Shown here piece by piece: positions 15,934 to 25,889 of a stretch of 36,111 bases of DNA (its first letter is position 1; every line of letters begins with the position of its first letter). A model generated the notes under the pieces. The model was not told where the DNA came from and did no database searches. It worked only from the letters and a program-made list of their open reading frames with translations. The translations under genes and the position numbers were made by a program. The stretch covers positions 1-36,111 of the forward strand of contig JAQUKQ010000015.1 of assembly GCA_028718985.1 (NCBI GenBank), in the 5' to 3' direction. This stretch comes from Desulfobulbaceae bacterium. Lineage in GTDB: Bacteria; Desulfobacterota; Desulfobulbia; Desulfobulbales; VMSU01.

Positions 15934-15960
15934 GTCGAGATTAGACCGCGCAGTAGATAG

Positions 15961-15997
15961 AAAGGCTCAACCGTTACAGATTAGCGTTTGGGCCTTT
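15961..15997. terminator. Hairpin terminator between bTHX and ftsK
   Basis: AAAGGCTCAA at 15961-15970 pairs with TTGGGCCTTT at 15988-15997 with one G-U pair, around a 17-base loop. A pyrimidine-rich stretch follows on the plus strand. It lies between convergent genes and may serve both. Confidence 0.65.
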
Positions 15998-16008
15998 CCC
16001 TTTCCCCT

Positions 16009-18159
16009 TCAATAATTCTTTCGAGCCAACACCTCTCGTGGCTTGGAGCCATCAGACGGCCCGACAATTCCCTCCCGCTCCATGATCTCAATCATCCGAG
16101 CTGCCCGGTTGTACCCTACCCGCAAACGCCGTTGCACCATCGAGATCGACGCTTGCCCGGACTCACAAACAAACTCCACCGCTTCATCGTATTTCTCGTC
16201 GTAATCACTGACATTCTCACCATCATCGATCACATCTAACTCTTCGGCAATCTTCATCACCGATTCATCATAACTCGCTGGACGTTGTTCCCTCAGGAAA
16301 CCAACAATCTTTGCAATTTCTTTCTCGGAGATATAAGCGGCATGAATGCGTTGCATGCGACTGGTGCCCGGGGCCATAAACAGCATATCTCCTTTGCCAA
16401 GGAGATGTTCAGCGCCTGAAGCATCGAGGATAGTGCGCGAATCAATTTTACATGAGACCTTAAACGACATTCTGGTAGGAAAATTAGCCTTGATCAAGCC
16501 AGTCAAAACGTCGACAGATGGGCGCTGAGTCGCAAGGATAAGATGCATGCCGGCAGCACGTGCCATCTGAGCCAAGCGAGCGACCGAACCCTCCACATCC
16601 TTCGAGGCGACCATCATCAGATCAGCCAACTCATCAATAATGATCACAATCAACGGCAACTTCTCATCGGCCGCCTCATTATAGGTCGCCAGGCTTTTGA
16701 CCTTCAATTGCTCCATCAGGCCATAACGCCGCTCCATCTCTAAAACCGCCCATTGCAGGGCACGGCTTGCCATTTTCGGATCAACGACTACCGGATGCAA
16801 AAGATGGGGGATGGCCTCATAGGCCGACAACTCGATACGCTTGGGATCCACCATCAGCAATCGAACCTCGTCAGGGGTCGAATTCAACAGGATACTGCAA
16901 ATAATGGTGTTAATGCCAACCGACTTGCCGGCACCGGTGGCGCCGGCAATTAAAAGATGAGGCATTTCAGTGAGGTTGGCGTAGACCGGGCGACCGACAA
17001 CATCCTTACCAAGACCCAAGGTCAGTGGTCTGGCACCCTTCTGGAATTTTTCGCTGCCCAGAATCTCGCGGATATAGACCATCTGCCGAATCGGGTTTGG
17101 AATCTCGATACCGAGAGCGGCCTTGCCGGGGATAGAGCCCACGATGCGAACACTCTCTGTCTTCAAAACCATGGCCAAGTCGTTTTCAAGCGACACAATA
17201 CGACTGATTTTAACCCCTGGAGCCGGAGCATATTCATAGGTAGTAATTACTGGGCCTGGCGAAATACCAACGACGTGGCCCTCCACGCCAAAATCAAGGA
17301 GTTTGGCCTCCAGTTTTTTACTGACCGCAAGATAATGCTCCCGATCGAGTTCAAGGGTAAGAGAATCCTCGGGCATATCGAGCAGTGTCACCGGCGGCAA
17401 GACAAAATCTCCTTCCGCAACAGGCAGTGGCTTGAAATCCACATCCAACTCGGGTGTTAAGCGGACAGGCTCATTTAATTTAGGCATGGGAGGTCCGGCT
17501 TCAAGCGCTGGTAAGCGCCGCTTGCGCTCCTGCCGATCATGAATCGGCGGCGCGTCGAGCTCAGTCGATCGTCCGAAACGCCACCCCTGATAAATTGTCC
17601 ACAGCCTGCCACGCAAAGTGATCAGCAATCGATAGGGAGAGAACTGGATTGTTACCATCAACGAAATGAGGGCAACAAAAAGAGCGATTACCACGAAACC
17701 AGGCCTCCCCAGCAAGGGGCTCAGTGTGTTGCATAGACTGCTGCCAATCACGCCGGCAAGAGGGAAAGGGCCACAAAAAAGAGAGATTTGTTTAACGGGG
17801 AGTACCGCCAATAATGCACTGCAAGAGAGCAAAAAGAAGGTAGCACCAGCGAGGATTGCAGGCAGGCGCTCAATATTTTTTTTTTGGAAGAAAAGCTGCG
17901 AAGGGAAATAGAAAAGGAAAAAAACCAACCAAAAGGCGCTGAGCCCAAAGATCCAGGTCAGCAAGCGTGCGCAAAAGTCACCCAACCACCCTCCCCAATT
18001 TGTACATGCTGCGGCGGTAGCGCCATCGGCTTGAATTGAGGAGTAACTAACAAGACTGATAAACAAAAAAAGGGCTAGACAAAGCCCGGCAATTGCCAAA
18101 ATCTCCTGGCCGATACTGGGCCCGGGCGGCAACTCCGTCGTATTACTGCCTTTTGCCAT
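16009..18159 (-). CDS. ftsK: DNA translocase FtsK
   Basis: FtsK is a membrane-anchored ATPase at the septum that pumps chromosomal DNA and helps resolve dimers. This 716-residue form has four predicted N-terminal membrane segments (about 20-190) and a short linker. The motor domain has Walker A GATGAGKSVGIN and Walker B LPLIVIIIDELADLMM. It ends with the gamma winged helix (SISMVQRRLRVGYNRAARMI) that reads polar sequence motifs. The linker is short compared with the roughly 1300-residue E. coli form, as in many other bacteria. The start overlaps the end of nusB by 17 bp. A run of ten A's on the coding strand lies in the membrane region. Confidence 0.95.
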   Translation of the reverse strand: MAKGSNTTELPPGPSIGQEILAIAGLCLALFLFISLVSYSSIQADGATAAACTNWGGWLGDFCARLLTWIFGLSAFWLVFFLFYFPSQLFFQKKNIERLPAILAGATFFLLSCSALLAVLPVKQISLFCGPFPLAGVIGSSLCNTLSPLLGRPGFVVIALFVALISLMVTIQFSPYRLLITLRGRLWTIYQGWRFGRSTELDAPPIHDRQERKRRLPALEAGPPMPKLNEPVRLTPELDVDFKPLPVAEGDFVLPPVTLLDMPEDSLTLELDREHYLAVSKKLEAKLLDFGVEGHVVGISPGPVITTYEYAPAPGVKISRIVSLENDLAMVLKTESVRIVGSIPGKAALGIEIPNPIRQMVYIREILGSEKFQKGARPLTLGLGKDVVGRPVYANLTEMPHLLIAGATGAGKSVGINTIICSILLNSTPDEVRLLMVDPKRIELSAYEAIPHLLHPVVVDPKMASRALQWAVLEMERRYGLMEQLKVKSLATYNEAADEKLPLIVIIIDELADLMMVASKDVEGSVARLAQMARAAGMHLILATQRPSVDVLTGLIKANFPTRMSFKVSCKIDSRTILDASGAEHLLGKGDMLFMAPGTSRMQRIHAAYISEKEIAKIVGFLREQRPASYDESVMKIAEELDVIDDGENVSDYDEKYDEAVEFVCESGQASISMVQRRLRVGYNRAARMIEIMEREGIVGPSDGSKPREVLARKNY
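17876..17885 (-). repeat. A10 homopolymer within ftsK
   Basis: Ten consecutive T's on the plus strand read as ten A's in the ftsK mRNA at codons for F-Q-K-K-N-I in a loop between membrane segments. Runs of this length are prone to polymerase or replication slippage. Confidence 0.6.
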
Positions 18160-18550
18160 TGTTGATCGCGTCTAAAATCCCATTAATGAAAGAGGGGGCG
18201 TCGTCAGTGCTGTACCGTTTGGCAATCTCGATGGCCTCGTTAATCGCTACCGTCGCGGGGACATCATCACGGAACAGCACCTCATACGCACCCAAGCGTA
18301 TGAGGTTGCGGTCAACGACAGACATTCTGCCCACTCGCCAGTTTTTGGTGTACTGACTGATGACAGCATCAATTTCCGCTGCATGAGCAGCAATCCCCTC
18401 AAGCAACTCCTGCGCCTGCGGAATCACCTTCTGATTGACCTGAAAGTTATCACAAAAGAGCGCAAACTGCTCGAGCGGTTCTGTGCCACTGATCTCGGCC
18501 TGATAGAGAGCTTGCAGTGTCAATTCTCGTGATTTACGGCGACTGCCCAT
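18143..18550 (-). CDS. nusB: Transcription antitermination factor NusB
   Basis: NusB is an all-helical RNA-binding protein that, with NusE (S10), assembles on boxA of rRNA operons to prevent premature termination. The 135-residue protein begins SRRKSRELTLQALYQAEI. It contains YTKNWRVGRMSVVDRNLIRL and EVLFRDDVPATVAINEAIEI, all standard NusB segments, ending with FINGILDAI. The start ATG overlaps the ribH stop (TAATG) and the end overlaps ftsK. ribH-nusB pairing is very common across bacteria. Confidence 0.96.
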   Translation of the reverse strand: MGSRRKSRELTLQALYQAEISGTEPLEQFALFCDNFQVNQKVIPQAQELLEGIAAHAAEIDAVISQYTKNWRVGRMSVVDRNLIRLGAYEVLFRDDVPATVAINEAIEIAKRYSTDDAPSFINGILDAINNGKRQ

Positions 18551-19011
18551 TACAGCTTGTCAATGAGATTAACCATCTCAATGGCGGCCACGGCACAGTC
18601 AGAACCTTTATTGCCAGCCTTGGTGCCAGCTCGCTCGATCGCCTGCTCAACCGAATCGGTCGTCAAGACACCAAAGATGACCGGCATACCCAAATCCATG
18701 CCGACCTGGGCAACCCCCTTGGCCACTTCGTTAGCGACAAAGTCAAAATGCGGGGTCGCGCCACGAATCACCGCACCAAGGCAGATGATGGCGTCATAAC
18801 GCTTGCTCTGCGCCATCTTAAGTGTGATCAATGGGATCTCATAAGCGCCAGGTACCTTGGCAACTTCGATATCGCTTTCATTCGCTCCTGAGCGCAAAAG
18901 CGTATCCACCGCCCCTTCCAACAGCCGCTCGCCGATAAAGGAGTTGAACCGCGCCACGATAATTCCAAATTTCTTGCCCTGAGCCTGCAGCCCGCCCTCG
19001 ATGATTTTCAC
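18550..19011 (-). CDS. ribH: 6,7-dimethyl-8-ribityllumazine synthase
   Basis: RibH condenses 5-amino-6-ribitylaminouracil with 3,4-dihydroxybutanone phosphate to give lumazine, the penultimate riboflavin step. It forms cytosolic shells or pentamers. The 153-residue protein has the family motifs [48 protein letters not shown] (the active-site His lies in this block) and [11 protein letters not shown]. The start is GTG at 19011 ([20 protein letters not shown]), supported by a GAGGC site upstream. It is 116 bp after ribBA and overlaps nusB by one base. Confidence 0.96.
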   Translation of the reverse strand: MKIIEGGLQAQGKKFGIIVARFNSFIGERLLEGAVDTLLRSGANESDIEVAKVPGAYEIPLITLKMAQSKRYDAIICLGAVIRGATPHFDFVANEVAKGVAQVGMDLGMPVIFGVLTTDSVEQAIERAGTKAGNKGSDCAVAAIEMVNLIDKL

Positions 19012-19127
19012 TGTATTGCCTCGCCTTTGTAATGTCTGGTTTAATGATGAAAAAACAGGAAGCCACTCGACAACTCAAAATGAGATCTGAATCGGTGAGA
19101 AAATCGACCAACTAAATTGTCCACGAC

Positions 19128-20330
19128 TTACACATCCAGAATATGCCCCATTTTTTCCTTCTTGGTCTTCAGGTAGCCTATATTGTCGGATTGCGGCTCT
19201 GTCTGGATTGGCACTCGATCAGTAACCTGAATGCCGTAGCCCTCAAGACCGATAATTTTCTTTGGGTTATTGGTAATAAGACGCATCTTCCCGACTCCAA
19301 GCTCACGCAAGATTTGAGCACCTAAACCATAATCCCTAAGATCGGCCTTAAAACCAAGATGCTGATTGGCCTCCACAGTATCCATGCCTTGATCTTGCAG
19401 GTTATACGCCTTGATTTTATTGACCAAACCTATCCCACGTCCCTCTTGGTGCATGTAGAGAACCACGCCAGACCCCTCCTTGGCCACCATGCGCATGGCG
19501 GCATGAAGTTGACTGCCGCAATCACAGCGCATGGAACCGAAGACATCACCGGTCAAGCATTCGGAGTGAACCCGAACCAAGATCTCCTTCTCAGGATCAA
19601 TCTCGCCCTTGACCAGGGCCATATGCTCAAAATTATCAACATCGTTGGTGTAGACAACGGCCTTAAAATCACCTCCAAAGCAAGTTGGCAGATTGGCCTC
19701 CGCCGCCCGATGCACCAAGGTGTCTTTTTTCAAACGATACGCCACCAAATCAGCAATCGTTGCGATCTTGAGACCATGCGCCTTGGCAAACTTCTTCAAG
19801 TCTGGCATCCGAGCCATGGTGCCGTCATCTTTCATGATTTCACAGATAACTCCGGAAGGCGCGAGTCCTGCTAAGCGGGAGAGATCGACCGAACCCTCAG
19901 TCTGACCTGTTCGCACCAACACCCCACCTTTTTTCGCTCGTAAGGGGAAGATATGCCCAGGGCTGACGATTTCACCAGGCTGCACATCGGGATTCGCCGC
20001 AACCAGTATCGTCCTCGCCCTGTCCGCCGCCGAGATGCCGGTGGTCACCCCAGTCCGAGCCTCAATACTGACCGTGAAAGCGGTCTCAAAAGGTGACTGG
20101 TTATCCTGCACCATCATTGGCAGTCTGAGCCGGTTAATCTGATCGGGAGTGGTCGTCAGGCAAATCAAACCACGACCATGAGTCGCCATGAAGTTAATGG
20201 CCTCCGGGGTAACAGCCTCTGCAGCCATACACAGGTCGCCTTCATTCTCCCGGTCCTCATCATCAACCAAGATGATCATCTTGCCGGCCCGAATATCCTC
20301 TATCGCCTCTTCTATGGTATTGACTGTCAT
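19128..20330 (-). CDS. ribBA: Bifunctional 3,4-dihydroxy-2-butanone-4-phosphate synthase / GTP cyclohydrolase II
   Basis: This 400-residue fusion supplies both precursors of riboflavin. The N-terminal RibB domain (about 1-200) has [20 protein letters not shown] and [14 protein letters not shown], the metal and substrate sites. The C-terminal RibA domain (about 205-395) has the zinc cysteines in [20 protein letters not shown] and the [16 protein letters not shown] and [10 protein letters not shown] motifs. The ATG at 20330 ([17 protein letters not shown]) is where the family starts; an upstream extension to 20366 is not conserved. No FMN riboswitch was seen upstream. Confidence 0.96.
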   Translation of the reverse strand: MTVNTIEEAIEDIRAGKMIILVDDEDRENEGDLCMAAEAVTPEAINFMATHGRGLICLTTTPDQINRLRLPMMVQDNQSPFETAFTVSIEARTGVTTGISAADRARTILVAANPDVQPGEIVSPGHIFPLRAKKGGVLVRTGQTEGSVDLSRLAGLAPSGVICEIMKDDGTMARMPDLKKFAKAHGLKIATIADLVAYRLKKDTLVHRAAEANLPTCFGGDFKAVVYTNDVDNFEHMALVKGEIDPEKEILVRVHSECLTGDVFGSMRCDCGSQLHAAMRMVAKEGSGVVLYMHQEGRGIGLVNKIKAYNLQDQGMDTVEANQHLGFKADLRDYGLGAQILRELGVGKMRLITNNPKKIIGLEGYGIQVTDRVPIQTEPQSDNIGYLKTKKEKMGHILDV

Positions 20331-20490
20331 GTGCTGTCTCCGTACGAGCAAAGATACCCGTACCAAAAAGATTAACGCTGTAATTCAGGGACTTCCTTAG
20401 AAACCGTCAGAAACATTCGTAGCCTGACATGACGGCCCTTGATACCTTCTTAACAGTTGAGAATAGCCCTGATGTTTTCTGCCAACGGCT

Positions 20491-21141
20491 TTAGCGCAAA
20501 AAGCCATTCTCGGCCAAAAAGGCCATATCAACTCTTGATTGTTTCCCTTGTGGTTCGTTGGTCAAAAGTTTTTCGACATACTTGCCAATAATATCCACCT
20601 CGATATTCACCTTGTCACCAGCTGAGAGCAACCCCAACGTGGTAACCAGCAAGGTGTGCGGAATGATTGACACCGAGAAGCTCTTATCATCAACCGAATT
20701 AACCGTCAAACTGATCCCGTCAATCGTAATAGAGCCTTTCTGAATGATATACCGCCCCTGACCGGTTGGCACAGCGAAGGTAAAGAGCGTGAAATTGCCC
20801 TGTTTGACCTTACTCTGCAATTCACTAACGCCGTCGACATGGCCACTGACCAAATGTCCTCCCAGGCGGTCGCTAAGTCTCAGTGCCCTTTCCAGATTAA
20901 CACTCGCTCCGACTGTGAGCTTGCCAAGATTGGTTTTCGACAAACTCTCCGGCGACACATCGGCATAAAAACGACGTCCGTGGATACCCTTGGCGGTCAG
21001 GCAAACACCATTAATGGCAATACTCTCCCCCTCCTGGGGATCGCTCAGGTCAAAGTCTGCCTCAAATCCTACAACTAGGCCAAGGCCTGCTGAGCGAGTC
21101 TCGAAGACGACCCCCTTTCCGAGAATAATGCCAGTAAACAT
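20491..21141 (-). CDS. ribE: Riboflavin synthase, alpha chain
   Basis: This 216-residue enzyme dismutates two lumazine molecules into riboflavin. It has the two tandem lumazine-binding halves of the family. The N-terminus is MFTGIILGKGVV, followed by ESIAINGVCLTA and LGGHLVSGHVDG in the first half. The second half has GSITIDGISLTVN and SVSIIPHTLLVTTLG. The start at 21141 gives the standard MFTGI beginning; a start 18 bases upstream at 21159 is less likely. It lies between an OmpA-type lipoprotein gene and ribBA on the same strand. Confidence 0.96.
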   Translation of the reverse strand: MFTGIILGKGVVFETRSAGLGLVVGFEADFDLSDPQEGESIAINGVCLTAKGIHGRRFYADVSPESLSKTNLGKLTVGASVNLERALRLSDRLGGHLVSGHVDGVSELQSKVKQGNFTLFTFAVPTGQGRYIIQKGSITIDGISLTVNSVDDKSFSVSIIPHTLLVTTLGLLSAGDKVNIEVDIIGKYVEKLLTNEPQGKQSRVDMAFLAENGFLR

Positions 21142-21196
21142 GAGATACGTAAAAGTCAAAAGGAATTAAAGAAAACAAAAGACAGGCTTACAGTCT

Positions 21197-21856
21197 TTAT
21201 CGCGAAGTTGGGGCAATCTTAATTTCCACTCGCCTGTTCATCCTGCGCCCGGCCTCGGAATCATTGGAGGCTATTGGTTGGGCCTCACCATAGGCCGCCG
21301 CCTCAATGCGCGACTGAGCAATGCCAAGCTGCATCATGAGATTGACGACAGCATCGGCCCGTCGCTGGGATAAATTCAAGTTATAGGCGTCACTGCCTTG
21401 GCTGTCGGTATGCCCACCCACCTGAATCACCGTTTCCTGGTATCGATTCAGCACGGTAGTCATCCGTTCAACTTCACCATAAAGCCCGGACTCAACCGCC
21501 GCAGACCCTTTATTAAAAGCAAGATCACCCTTCAAACGAACCAGCAACATCTCCCCCTGCCTCACGATGACAGCAGCTTCAGAGTGCGCCATAGCGGTCC
21601 GCATCTCAAGTTCCTGCAGATCCATCATCTCAACGATTTTAGCGTTAGCCATTCCAGCTGCTGCCACATTGATCGCAGCACTGATAGGCGTTTGCTTGGC
21701 CTTCTTAGGAACCGGCCGGCTAAGGTCAGCAACTGGGACAACCTTAGTGCCAACAGGAGAGCTTGGACTACCGGTAGACTTCGATTTCGATGCGCAGCTG
21801 CTAAGCATGAAAACACAGAAACAAGACAGCAACACAATTACAGAGTAGCATTTCAT
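21197..21856 (-). CDS. OmpA-family (Pal-like) lipoprotein
   Basis: This 219-residue envelope protein has a lipoprotein signal peptide (lipobox LSSC near residue 21). A Ser/Pro-rich spacer and a helical Ala-rich stretch come next. The C-terminal OmpA-like peptidoglycan-binding domain (about 110-219) shows VGGHTDSQGSDAYNLNLSQR and RADAVVNLMMQLGIAQ. This domain holds diaminopimelate in related proteins such as Pal, so the protein should link the outer membrane to the wall. The start at 21856 fits the signal peptide; an ATG at 21910 is possible. Its place between ribD and ribE, with the same strand and short gaps, is unusual and has no evident functional reason. Confidence 0.88.
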   Translation of the reverse strand: MKCYSVIVLLSCFCVFMLSSCASKSKSTGSPSSPVGTKVVPVADLSRPVPKKAKQTPISAAINVAAAGMANAKIVEMMDLQELEMRTAMAHSEAAVIVRQGEMLLVRLKGDLAFNKGSAAVESGLYGEVERMTTVLNRYQETVIQVGGHTDSQGSDAYNLNLSQRRADAVVNLMMQLGIAQSRIEAAAYGEAQPIASNDSEAGRRMNRRVEIKIAPTSR

Positions 21857-21963
21857 CGCATGCCGTATTGATCTTCTGAAGCTAAGAAAAGGCCATCTTT
21901 CCATAATCATTAACCAGTTTCCCCATCAACTCCAAAACAGATCATGCCTGGCCTGATTGGCCA

Positions 21964-23115
21964 TCACCCTGCACTACTAACCAGGCCCTCGATCATCATA
22001 TCATCGCCAAAACGCCGATGGCGAATTTCTCGCAAGCGTGTCGCCTGATCAACCCGGTCAAGCCCAAGGTTTGCCAGCAACGGCACCCCTTCAGCACCAA
22101 GAAAAATAGGGGCGAAAAACAGATTAACCTGCTGCACCAAAGCCTGGCTCCAAAAAGAGGCATGCACCTTACTGCCACCCTCGACCAAAAGGCTTGTAAC
22201 CTGTCGCCGCCCTAACTCGGCAAGAACCTCTCTTAAATCGAGCAGAGCATCAGATCCAAGGGCGACCGGCAAAACCACAGCACCATTCAATTCGAGCTGC
22301 TTTTTTTTGCTCACAGCGGCGTCATGCCCACAAAAGATAACCGTCCCTGCCGAAGACTTTTCAGTCAACATTCTGGCACTGACTGGCAAGCGCAACTCGC
22401 GATCAAGCACAACCCGCAGCGGGTCACGGTGTCCTGTGCCACGCAGCCGGGTCGTCAATGCAGGATTATCGACAAGCCCCGTCCCGACTCCAACCAAGAT
22501 CGCATCAACCCGATCGCGCAACTGATGAACATAGTGGCGAGACGCCTCATTCGTGATCCAACCGGAGTGACCGCTGCGGGCCGCAATCTTGCCATCCAAA
22601 GACACGCCGGCCTTCATGATCACCCACGGCAACCCTGTGGTAATCCACCGGCAAAAAGGGCGATTGATCCTTTGACATTCATCGGTCAGCATGTCAGTGC
22701 TGACCTCAACCCCTTTCTCCCGCAAAAAACGAATGCCCTGTCCTGCAACCAAAGGGTTAGGGTCACCCATGCCAACCACCACACGCTTAATGCCGCTCCG
22801 CCAAACCGCCTCGCAACACGGTGGTGTCCGTCCATGATGACTGCAAGGTTCAAGGGTCACATACAAAGTCGCACCCTTGGTCATGCCTTTAGCCTTGGCA
22901 ATGGCGTTAATTTCAGCGTGAGGTGTCCCGGCCCTCTGGTGATAGGCTGAGGCGATCAACTGACCATTACTAACGATTACCGCCCCAACCAAAGGGTTTG
23001 GTGATGTCCGACCTTGCGCCTTAACCGCCTGCCGTAAGGCCAGTCGCATAAAAAATCGGTCTTCTTCCCAGACATTAGCAAAGTCAGAGTGTGCCGAGGA
23101 TCGCTTATTTGCCAT
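21964..23115 (-). CDS. ribD: Bifunctional riboflavin deaminase/reductase RibD
   Basis: This 383-residue enzyme carries out the second and third steps of riboflavin synthesis from the GTP branch. The N-terminal deaminase (about 18-160) has the zinc motifs [12 protein letters not shown] and [17 protein letters not shown]. The C-terminal NADPH reductase (about 165-383) has [40 protein letters not shown] and [14 protein letters not shown]. The ATG at 23115 overlaps the last 11 bases of nrdR. It is co-oriented with ribE, ribBA and ribH but separated from ribE by the OmpA-type gene. Confidence 0.95.
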   Translation of the reverse strand: MANKRSSAHSDFANVWEEDRFFMRLALRQAVKAQGRTSPNPLVGAVIVSNGQLIASAYHQRAGTPHAEINAIAKAKGMTKGATLYVTLEPCSHHGRTPPCCEAVWRSGIKRVVVGMGDPNPLVAGQGIRFLREKGVEVSTDMLTDECQRINRPFCRWITTGLPWVIMKAGVSLDGKIAARSGHSGWITNEASRHYVHQLRDRVDAILVGVGTGLVDNPALTTRLRGTGHRDPLRVVLDRELRLPVSARMLTEKSSAGTVIFCGHDAAVSKKKQLELNGAVVLPVALGSDALLDLREVLAELGRRQVTSLLVEGGSKVHASFWSQALVQQVNLFFAPIFLGAEGVPLLANLGLDRVDQATRLREIRHRRFGDDMMIEGLVSSAG

Positions 23116-23566
23116 TGCCCCCCAGCATCCCCTTCAACTCGTCCATGAACTCATTTAAATCCTTGAACTGTCTATACACCGAAGCAAACCGGACATAGGC
23201 CACATCATCGATCTGACGCAGTCCTTCCATCACCTTCTCTCCAATTACGGTGATCGGTATCTCCCGCTCCCCCATATCCTGCAGTTGTCGTTCGACCTGA
23301 TCGACGAACTCCTCGATCTGCCCCATTGAAACCGGGCGCTTTTCACAAGCCTTCTTCAAACCTTCAACAACCTTGAGCCGATCCCACGACTCGCGTCGGC
23401 CATCCTTCTTGACCAGCATGGGCATGGTGACCTCAAGCCGCTCATAAGTGGTGAACCGCCGCTCACACGACTCACACAGGCGGCGCCTGCGGGTGATCGT
23501 GTACTCCTTATTCAATCTGGAATCTACCACCCGATTATCGAAGTTACCACAGTAAGGACATTTCAT
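23105..23566 (-). CDS. nrdR: Transcriptional repressor NrdR
   Basis: NrdR is an ATP/dATP-sensing repressor of ribonucleotide reductase genes. The 153-residue protein has an N-terminal zinc ribbon (Cys3, Cys6 in [17 protein letters not shown] and the pair in [13 protein letters not shown]). An ATP-cone domain follows ([40 protein letters not shown]). Length and sequence match the family closely. Its location between a dCMP deaminase gene and ribD is conserved in many deltaproteobacteria. No NrdR-box pair was identified in this window. Confidence 0.97.
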   Translation of the reverse strand: MKCPYCGNFDNRVVDSRLNKEYTITRRRRLCESCERRFTTYERLEVTMPMLVKKDGRRESWDRLKVVEGLKKACEKRPVSMGQIEEFVDQVERQLQDMGEREIPITVIGEKVMEGLRQIDDVAYVRFASVYRQFKDLNEFMDELKGMLGGNGK

Positions 23567-23676
23567 ATCATTTCCCTCAAGGAAAGAGTTGACGATTCAT
23601 CCGAAACTGCCTGTGGATAGCGCAAGAAATCATCCCGCAACCCTCTCAACCAAAGACCTCTTCTCACCCACCAAAC

Positions 23677-24138
23677 TTACGGCAACTGTATCAAAGGGAT
23701 CCCGGCTTCGGACATCAGGAGAGAGGTGAGTGAGTCAGGATACCCTTCCTTATAGAACACCTTTTCTAGCTGGATATTGATCAGCATCTTGGAGCAGATG
23801 GAACAGGGGAGATTAGTACAATAGAGGGTCGCGCCACTGACGCTGAAACCGTGTACAGCCGCTTGGATGATCGCATTTTGCTCGGCATGCAGTCCACGAC
23901 AGAGTTCATGACGTTCCCCGGAAGGAATGCCTTGCTGTTCGCGAAGACAACCAACGTCAAGACAATGGCTGACATTAACTGGCGCACCGTTGTATCCGGT
24001 GGAGATAATTCGTTTGTCACGCACGAGAATTGCCCCGACACGACGACGAAGGCAGGTTGAGCGTTGAGCCACCATTTCGGTAATCCCCATGAAATACTCA
24101 TCCCATGAGGGCCGGACCGGCTTGGCATTATCTGCCAT
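23677..24138 (-). CDS. dCMP deaminase family protein (ComEB-like)
   Basis: This 153-residue zinc enzyme is expected to deaminate dCMP to dUMP for dTMP synthesis. The metal motifs are seen as [13 protein letters not shown] and [13 protein letters not shown], with [20 protein letters not shown] before them. The ATG at 24138 is chosen because it has AAGGT directly upstream, overlapping the glyA stop, and begins [20 protein letters not shown], the usual start of the family. Longer in-frame starts run into glyA. It lies eight bases after glyA, linking one-carbon and thymidylate metabolism. Confidence 0.92.
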   Translation of the reverse strand: MADNAKPVRPSWDEYFMGITEMVAQRSTCLRRRVGAILVRDKRIISTGYNGAPVNVSHCLDVGCLREQQGIPSGERHELCRGLHAEQNAIIQAAVHGFSVSGATLYCTNLPCSICSKMLINIQLEKVFYKEGYPDSLTSLLMSEAGIPLIQLP

Positions 24139-24145
24139 GGCGACC

Positions 24146-25408
24146 TTAAGCATCACCAAGGTTGGGGTAGAGAGGGAAACGCTCACACATCGCACGCACC
24201 CCTTGGCGGATCTGACCCAGAACCTCGGGCTTATTGAAACTCTCAACCGCCAGACTTATCCAGTCGGCGATTTGTTCCATTTCGGCCTCTTTAAGCCCCC
24301 TAGTCGTCACTGCCGCAGTGCCAATCCGGATACCACCAGTGACAAATCGGCTCTGGGTATCAAAAGGAATGGCGTTTTTGTTGACCGTAAGACCGGCGAT
24401 CTCCAAGGCCTCTTCAGCATCCTTACCGGTAATCGACTTATTGTTCAAATCAACCAGCATGAGGTGGTTATCGGTTCCTCCCGACACCAAACGAAAACCA
24501 TCTTTAGTAAGGCGTGCCGCCAAGGTCTTGGCATTCTTGACAATCTGTTGCTGATACAGGGTAAACTCAGGCATCATCGCCTCTTTGAAACTCACCGCCT
24601 TCGCTGCGATAACATGCACCAAAGGGCCACCTTGAATACCTGGGAATATCTTGCTGTTCAGTTGTTTCCCGTAAACATCTTTCGCCAGGATAAGGCCACC
24701 GCGAGGGCCGCGCATGGTCTTATGGGTAGTGGTGGTGACGAAATCGGCATAAGACACAGGCGATGGGTGGACACCAGCGGCGACTAGGCCGGCAATGTGT
24801 GCCATATCTACCATAAACAGTGCACCTATTTGATCAGCAATCTCACGAAAGGCTTTAAAATCGATCACTCGCGGATAGGCGCTAGCCCCAGCCACAATCA
24901 TCTTGGGCCGTTCACGTCTGGCGATGGACTCGACTTCGTCCATATCAATCATCTCCGTCTGCCGATTCAAACCATAGGAGACAAAATCGAAAAGCTGCCC
25001 TGAAAAGTTTACCGCACTCCCATGCGTCAGATGGCCGCCATGCGCCAAGTCCATGCCAAGAACCTTGTCTCCAGGTTTCAGCACCGAAAAATAGACCGCC
25101 ATGTTGGCCTGACTACCGGAATGAGGCTGAACATTGGCATATTCCGCCTTGAAGATCTGCAAGGCCCGTTCACGAGCCAAAGTCTCAACCTGATCGGCAT
25201 ACTGACAGCCGCCATAGTATCGCTTCCCAGGGTATCCTTCCGCATATTTATTTGTGAAAACAGAACCTTGAGCCTCAAGCACTGCCTGACTAACAATGTT
25301 CTCAGAGGCAATCAACTCCAGTTGATAGCGCTGCCGCGCCAACTCGTGCTCAATGGCGCCAAAAACTTCAGGATCAGAATTCTTGAGAAAAGACACGTTA
25401 GTACCCAT
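24146..25408 (-). CDS. glyA: Serine hydroxymethyltransferase
   Basis: This 420-residue PLP enzyme interconverts serine and glycine, giving methylene-tetrahydrofolate. It shows [40 protein letters not shown] and [19 protein letters not shown]. The PLP lysine is in [14 protein letters not shown], followed by [15 protein letters not shown]. It is of full family length. The ATG at 25408 gives [20 protein letters not shown]; a TTG five codons upstream is the alternative, and neither has a strong ribosome site. It sits between rpiB and the dCMP deaminase gene. Confidence 0.96.
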   Translation of the reverse strand: MGTNVSFLKNSDPEVFGAIEHELARQRYQLELIASENIVSQAVLEAQGSVFTNKYAEGYPGKRYYGGCQYADQVETLARERALQIFKAEYANVQPHSGSQANMAVYFSVLKPGDKVLGMDLAHGGHLTHGSAVNFSGQLFDFVSYGLNRQTEMIDMDEVESIARRERPKMIVAGASAYPRVIDFKAFREIADQIGALFMVDMAHIAGLVAAGVHPSPVSYADFVTTTTHKTMRGPRGGLILAKDVYGKQLNSKIFPGIQGGPLVHVIAAKAVSFKEAMMPEFTLYQQQIVKNAKTLAARLTKDGFRLVSGGTDNHLMLVDLNNKSITGKDAEEALEIAGLTVNKNAIPFDTQSRFVTGGIRIGTAAVTTRGLKEAEMEQIADWISLAVESFNKPEVLGQIRQGVRAMCERFPLYPNLGDA

Positions 25409-25463
25409 ACAAAAAAGGTTCAAGAGTTATGGCCTACAAATTCTTCGATATCCGTAGACCGTA

Positions 25464-25886
25464 TCAAAACATCTCAATCCGGCGGAGATGACGGCCACCA
25501 CCAAACCCTGTGCTCAACCATGTCTTAACCATCTCAAGTGCCAGGCCAGGACCAACTACCCGCGCCCCAAGGCAAAGAACATTGGCGTCATTATGCTCGC
25601 GACTCATGCGAGCCGTAAACAACTCATGACAGAGGGCGGCACGAATCCCCTTAAATCGATTGGCGACCATCGACATGCCAATCCCCGTCCCGCAGAGCAA
25701 AATGCCAAAATCGGCCTCACCGTTCAAAACAGTGGCACATACAGCGCGTGCAAACAGAGGGTAATCCACTGACTCAGAGGCATCACAGCCCAGATCAAGC
25801 ACCTGAACCTGATCGTGCTCAAGTTGACGGACGATCTGCCGCTTCAACTCGATACCACCGTGATCACAACCAATTGCCACCTTCAT
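25464..25886 (-). CDS. rpiB: Ribose-5-phosphate isomerase B
   Basis: This 140-residue enzyme interconverts ribulose-5-phosphate and ribose-5-phosphate. The family features are [20 protein letters not shown] at the start, [20 protein letters not shown], and the [20 protein letters not shown] phosphate-binding block. [20 protein letters not shown] and LCLGARVVG follow. An AGGAG ribosome site lies about 7 nt before the ATG. It follows fabF by three bases, so the two are co-transcribed. Confidence 0.95.
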   Translation of the reverse strand: MKVAIGCDHGGIELKRQIVRQLEHDQVQVLDLGCDASESVDYPLFARAVCATVLNGEADFGILLCGTGIGMSMVANRFKGIRAALCHELFTARMSREHNDANVLCLGARVVGPGLALEMVKTWLSTGFGGGRHLRRIEMF

Positions 25887-25889
25887 CGT

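Noticed and set aside
20331-21196. FMN riboswitch controlling the riboflavin genes
   Set aside because: No GGGGCAGGGTGAAA-like or GACCGGCGGT-like blocks were seen upstream of ribBA or ribE on the minus strand.
24147-24787. Long plus-strand frames inside glyA and other housekeeping genes
   Set aside because: They are antisense shadows of high-confidence genes with intact catalytic motifs.
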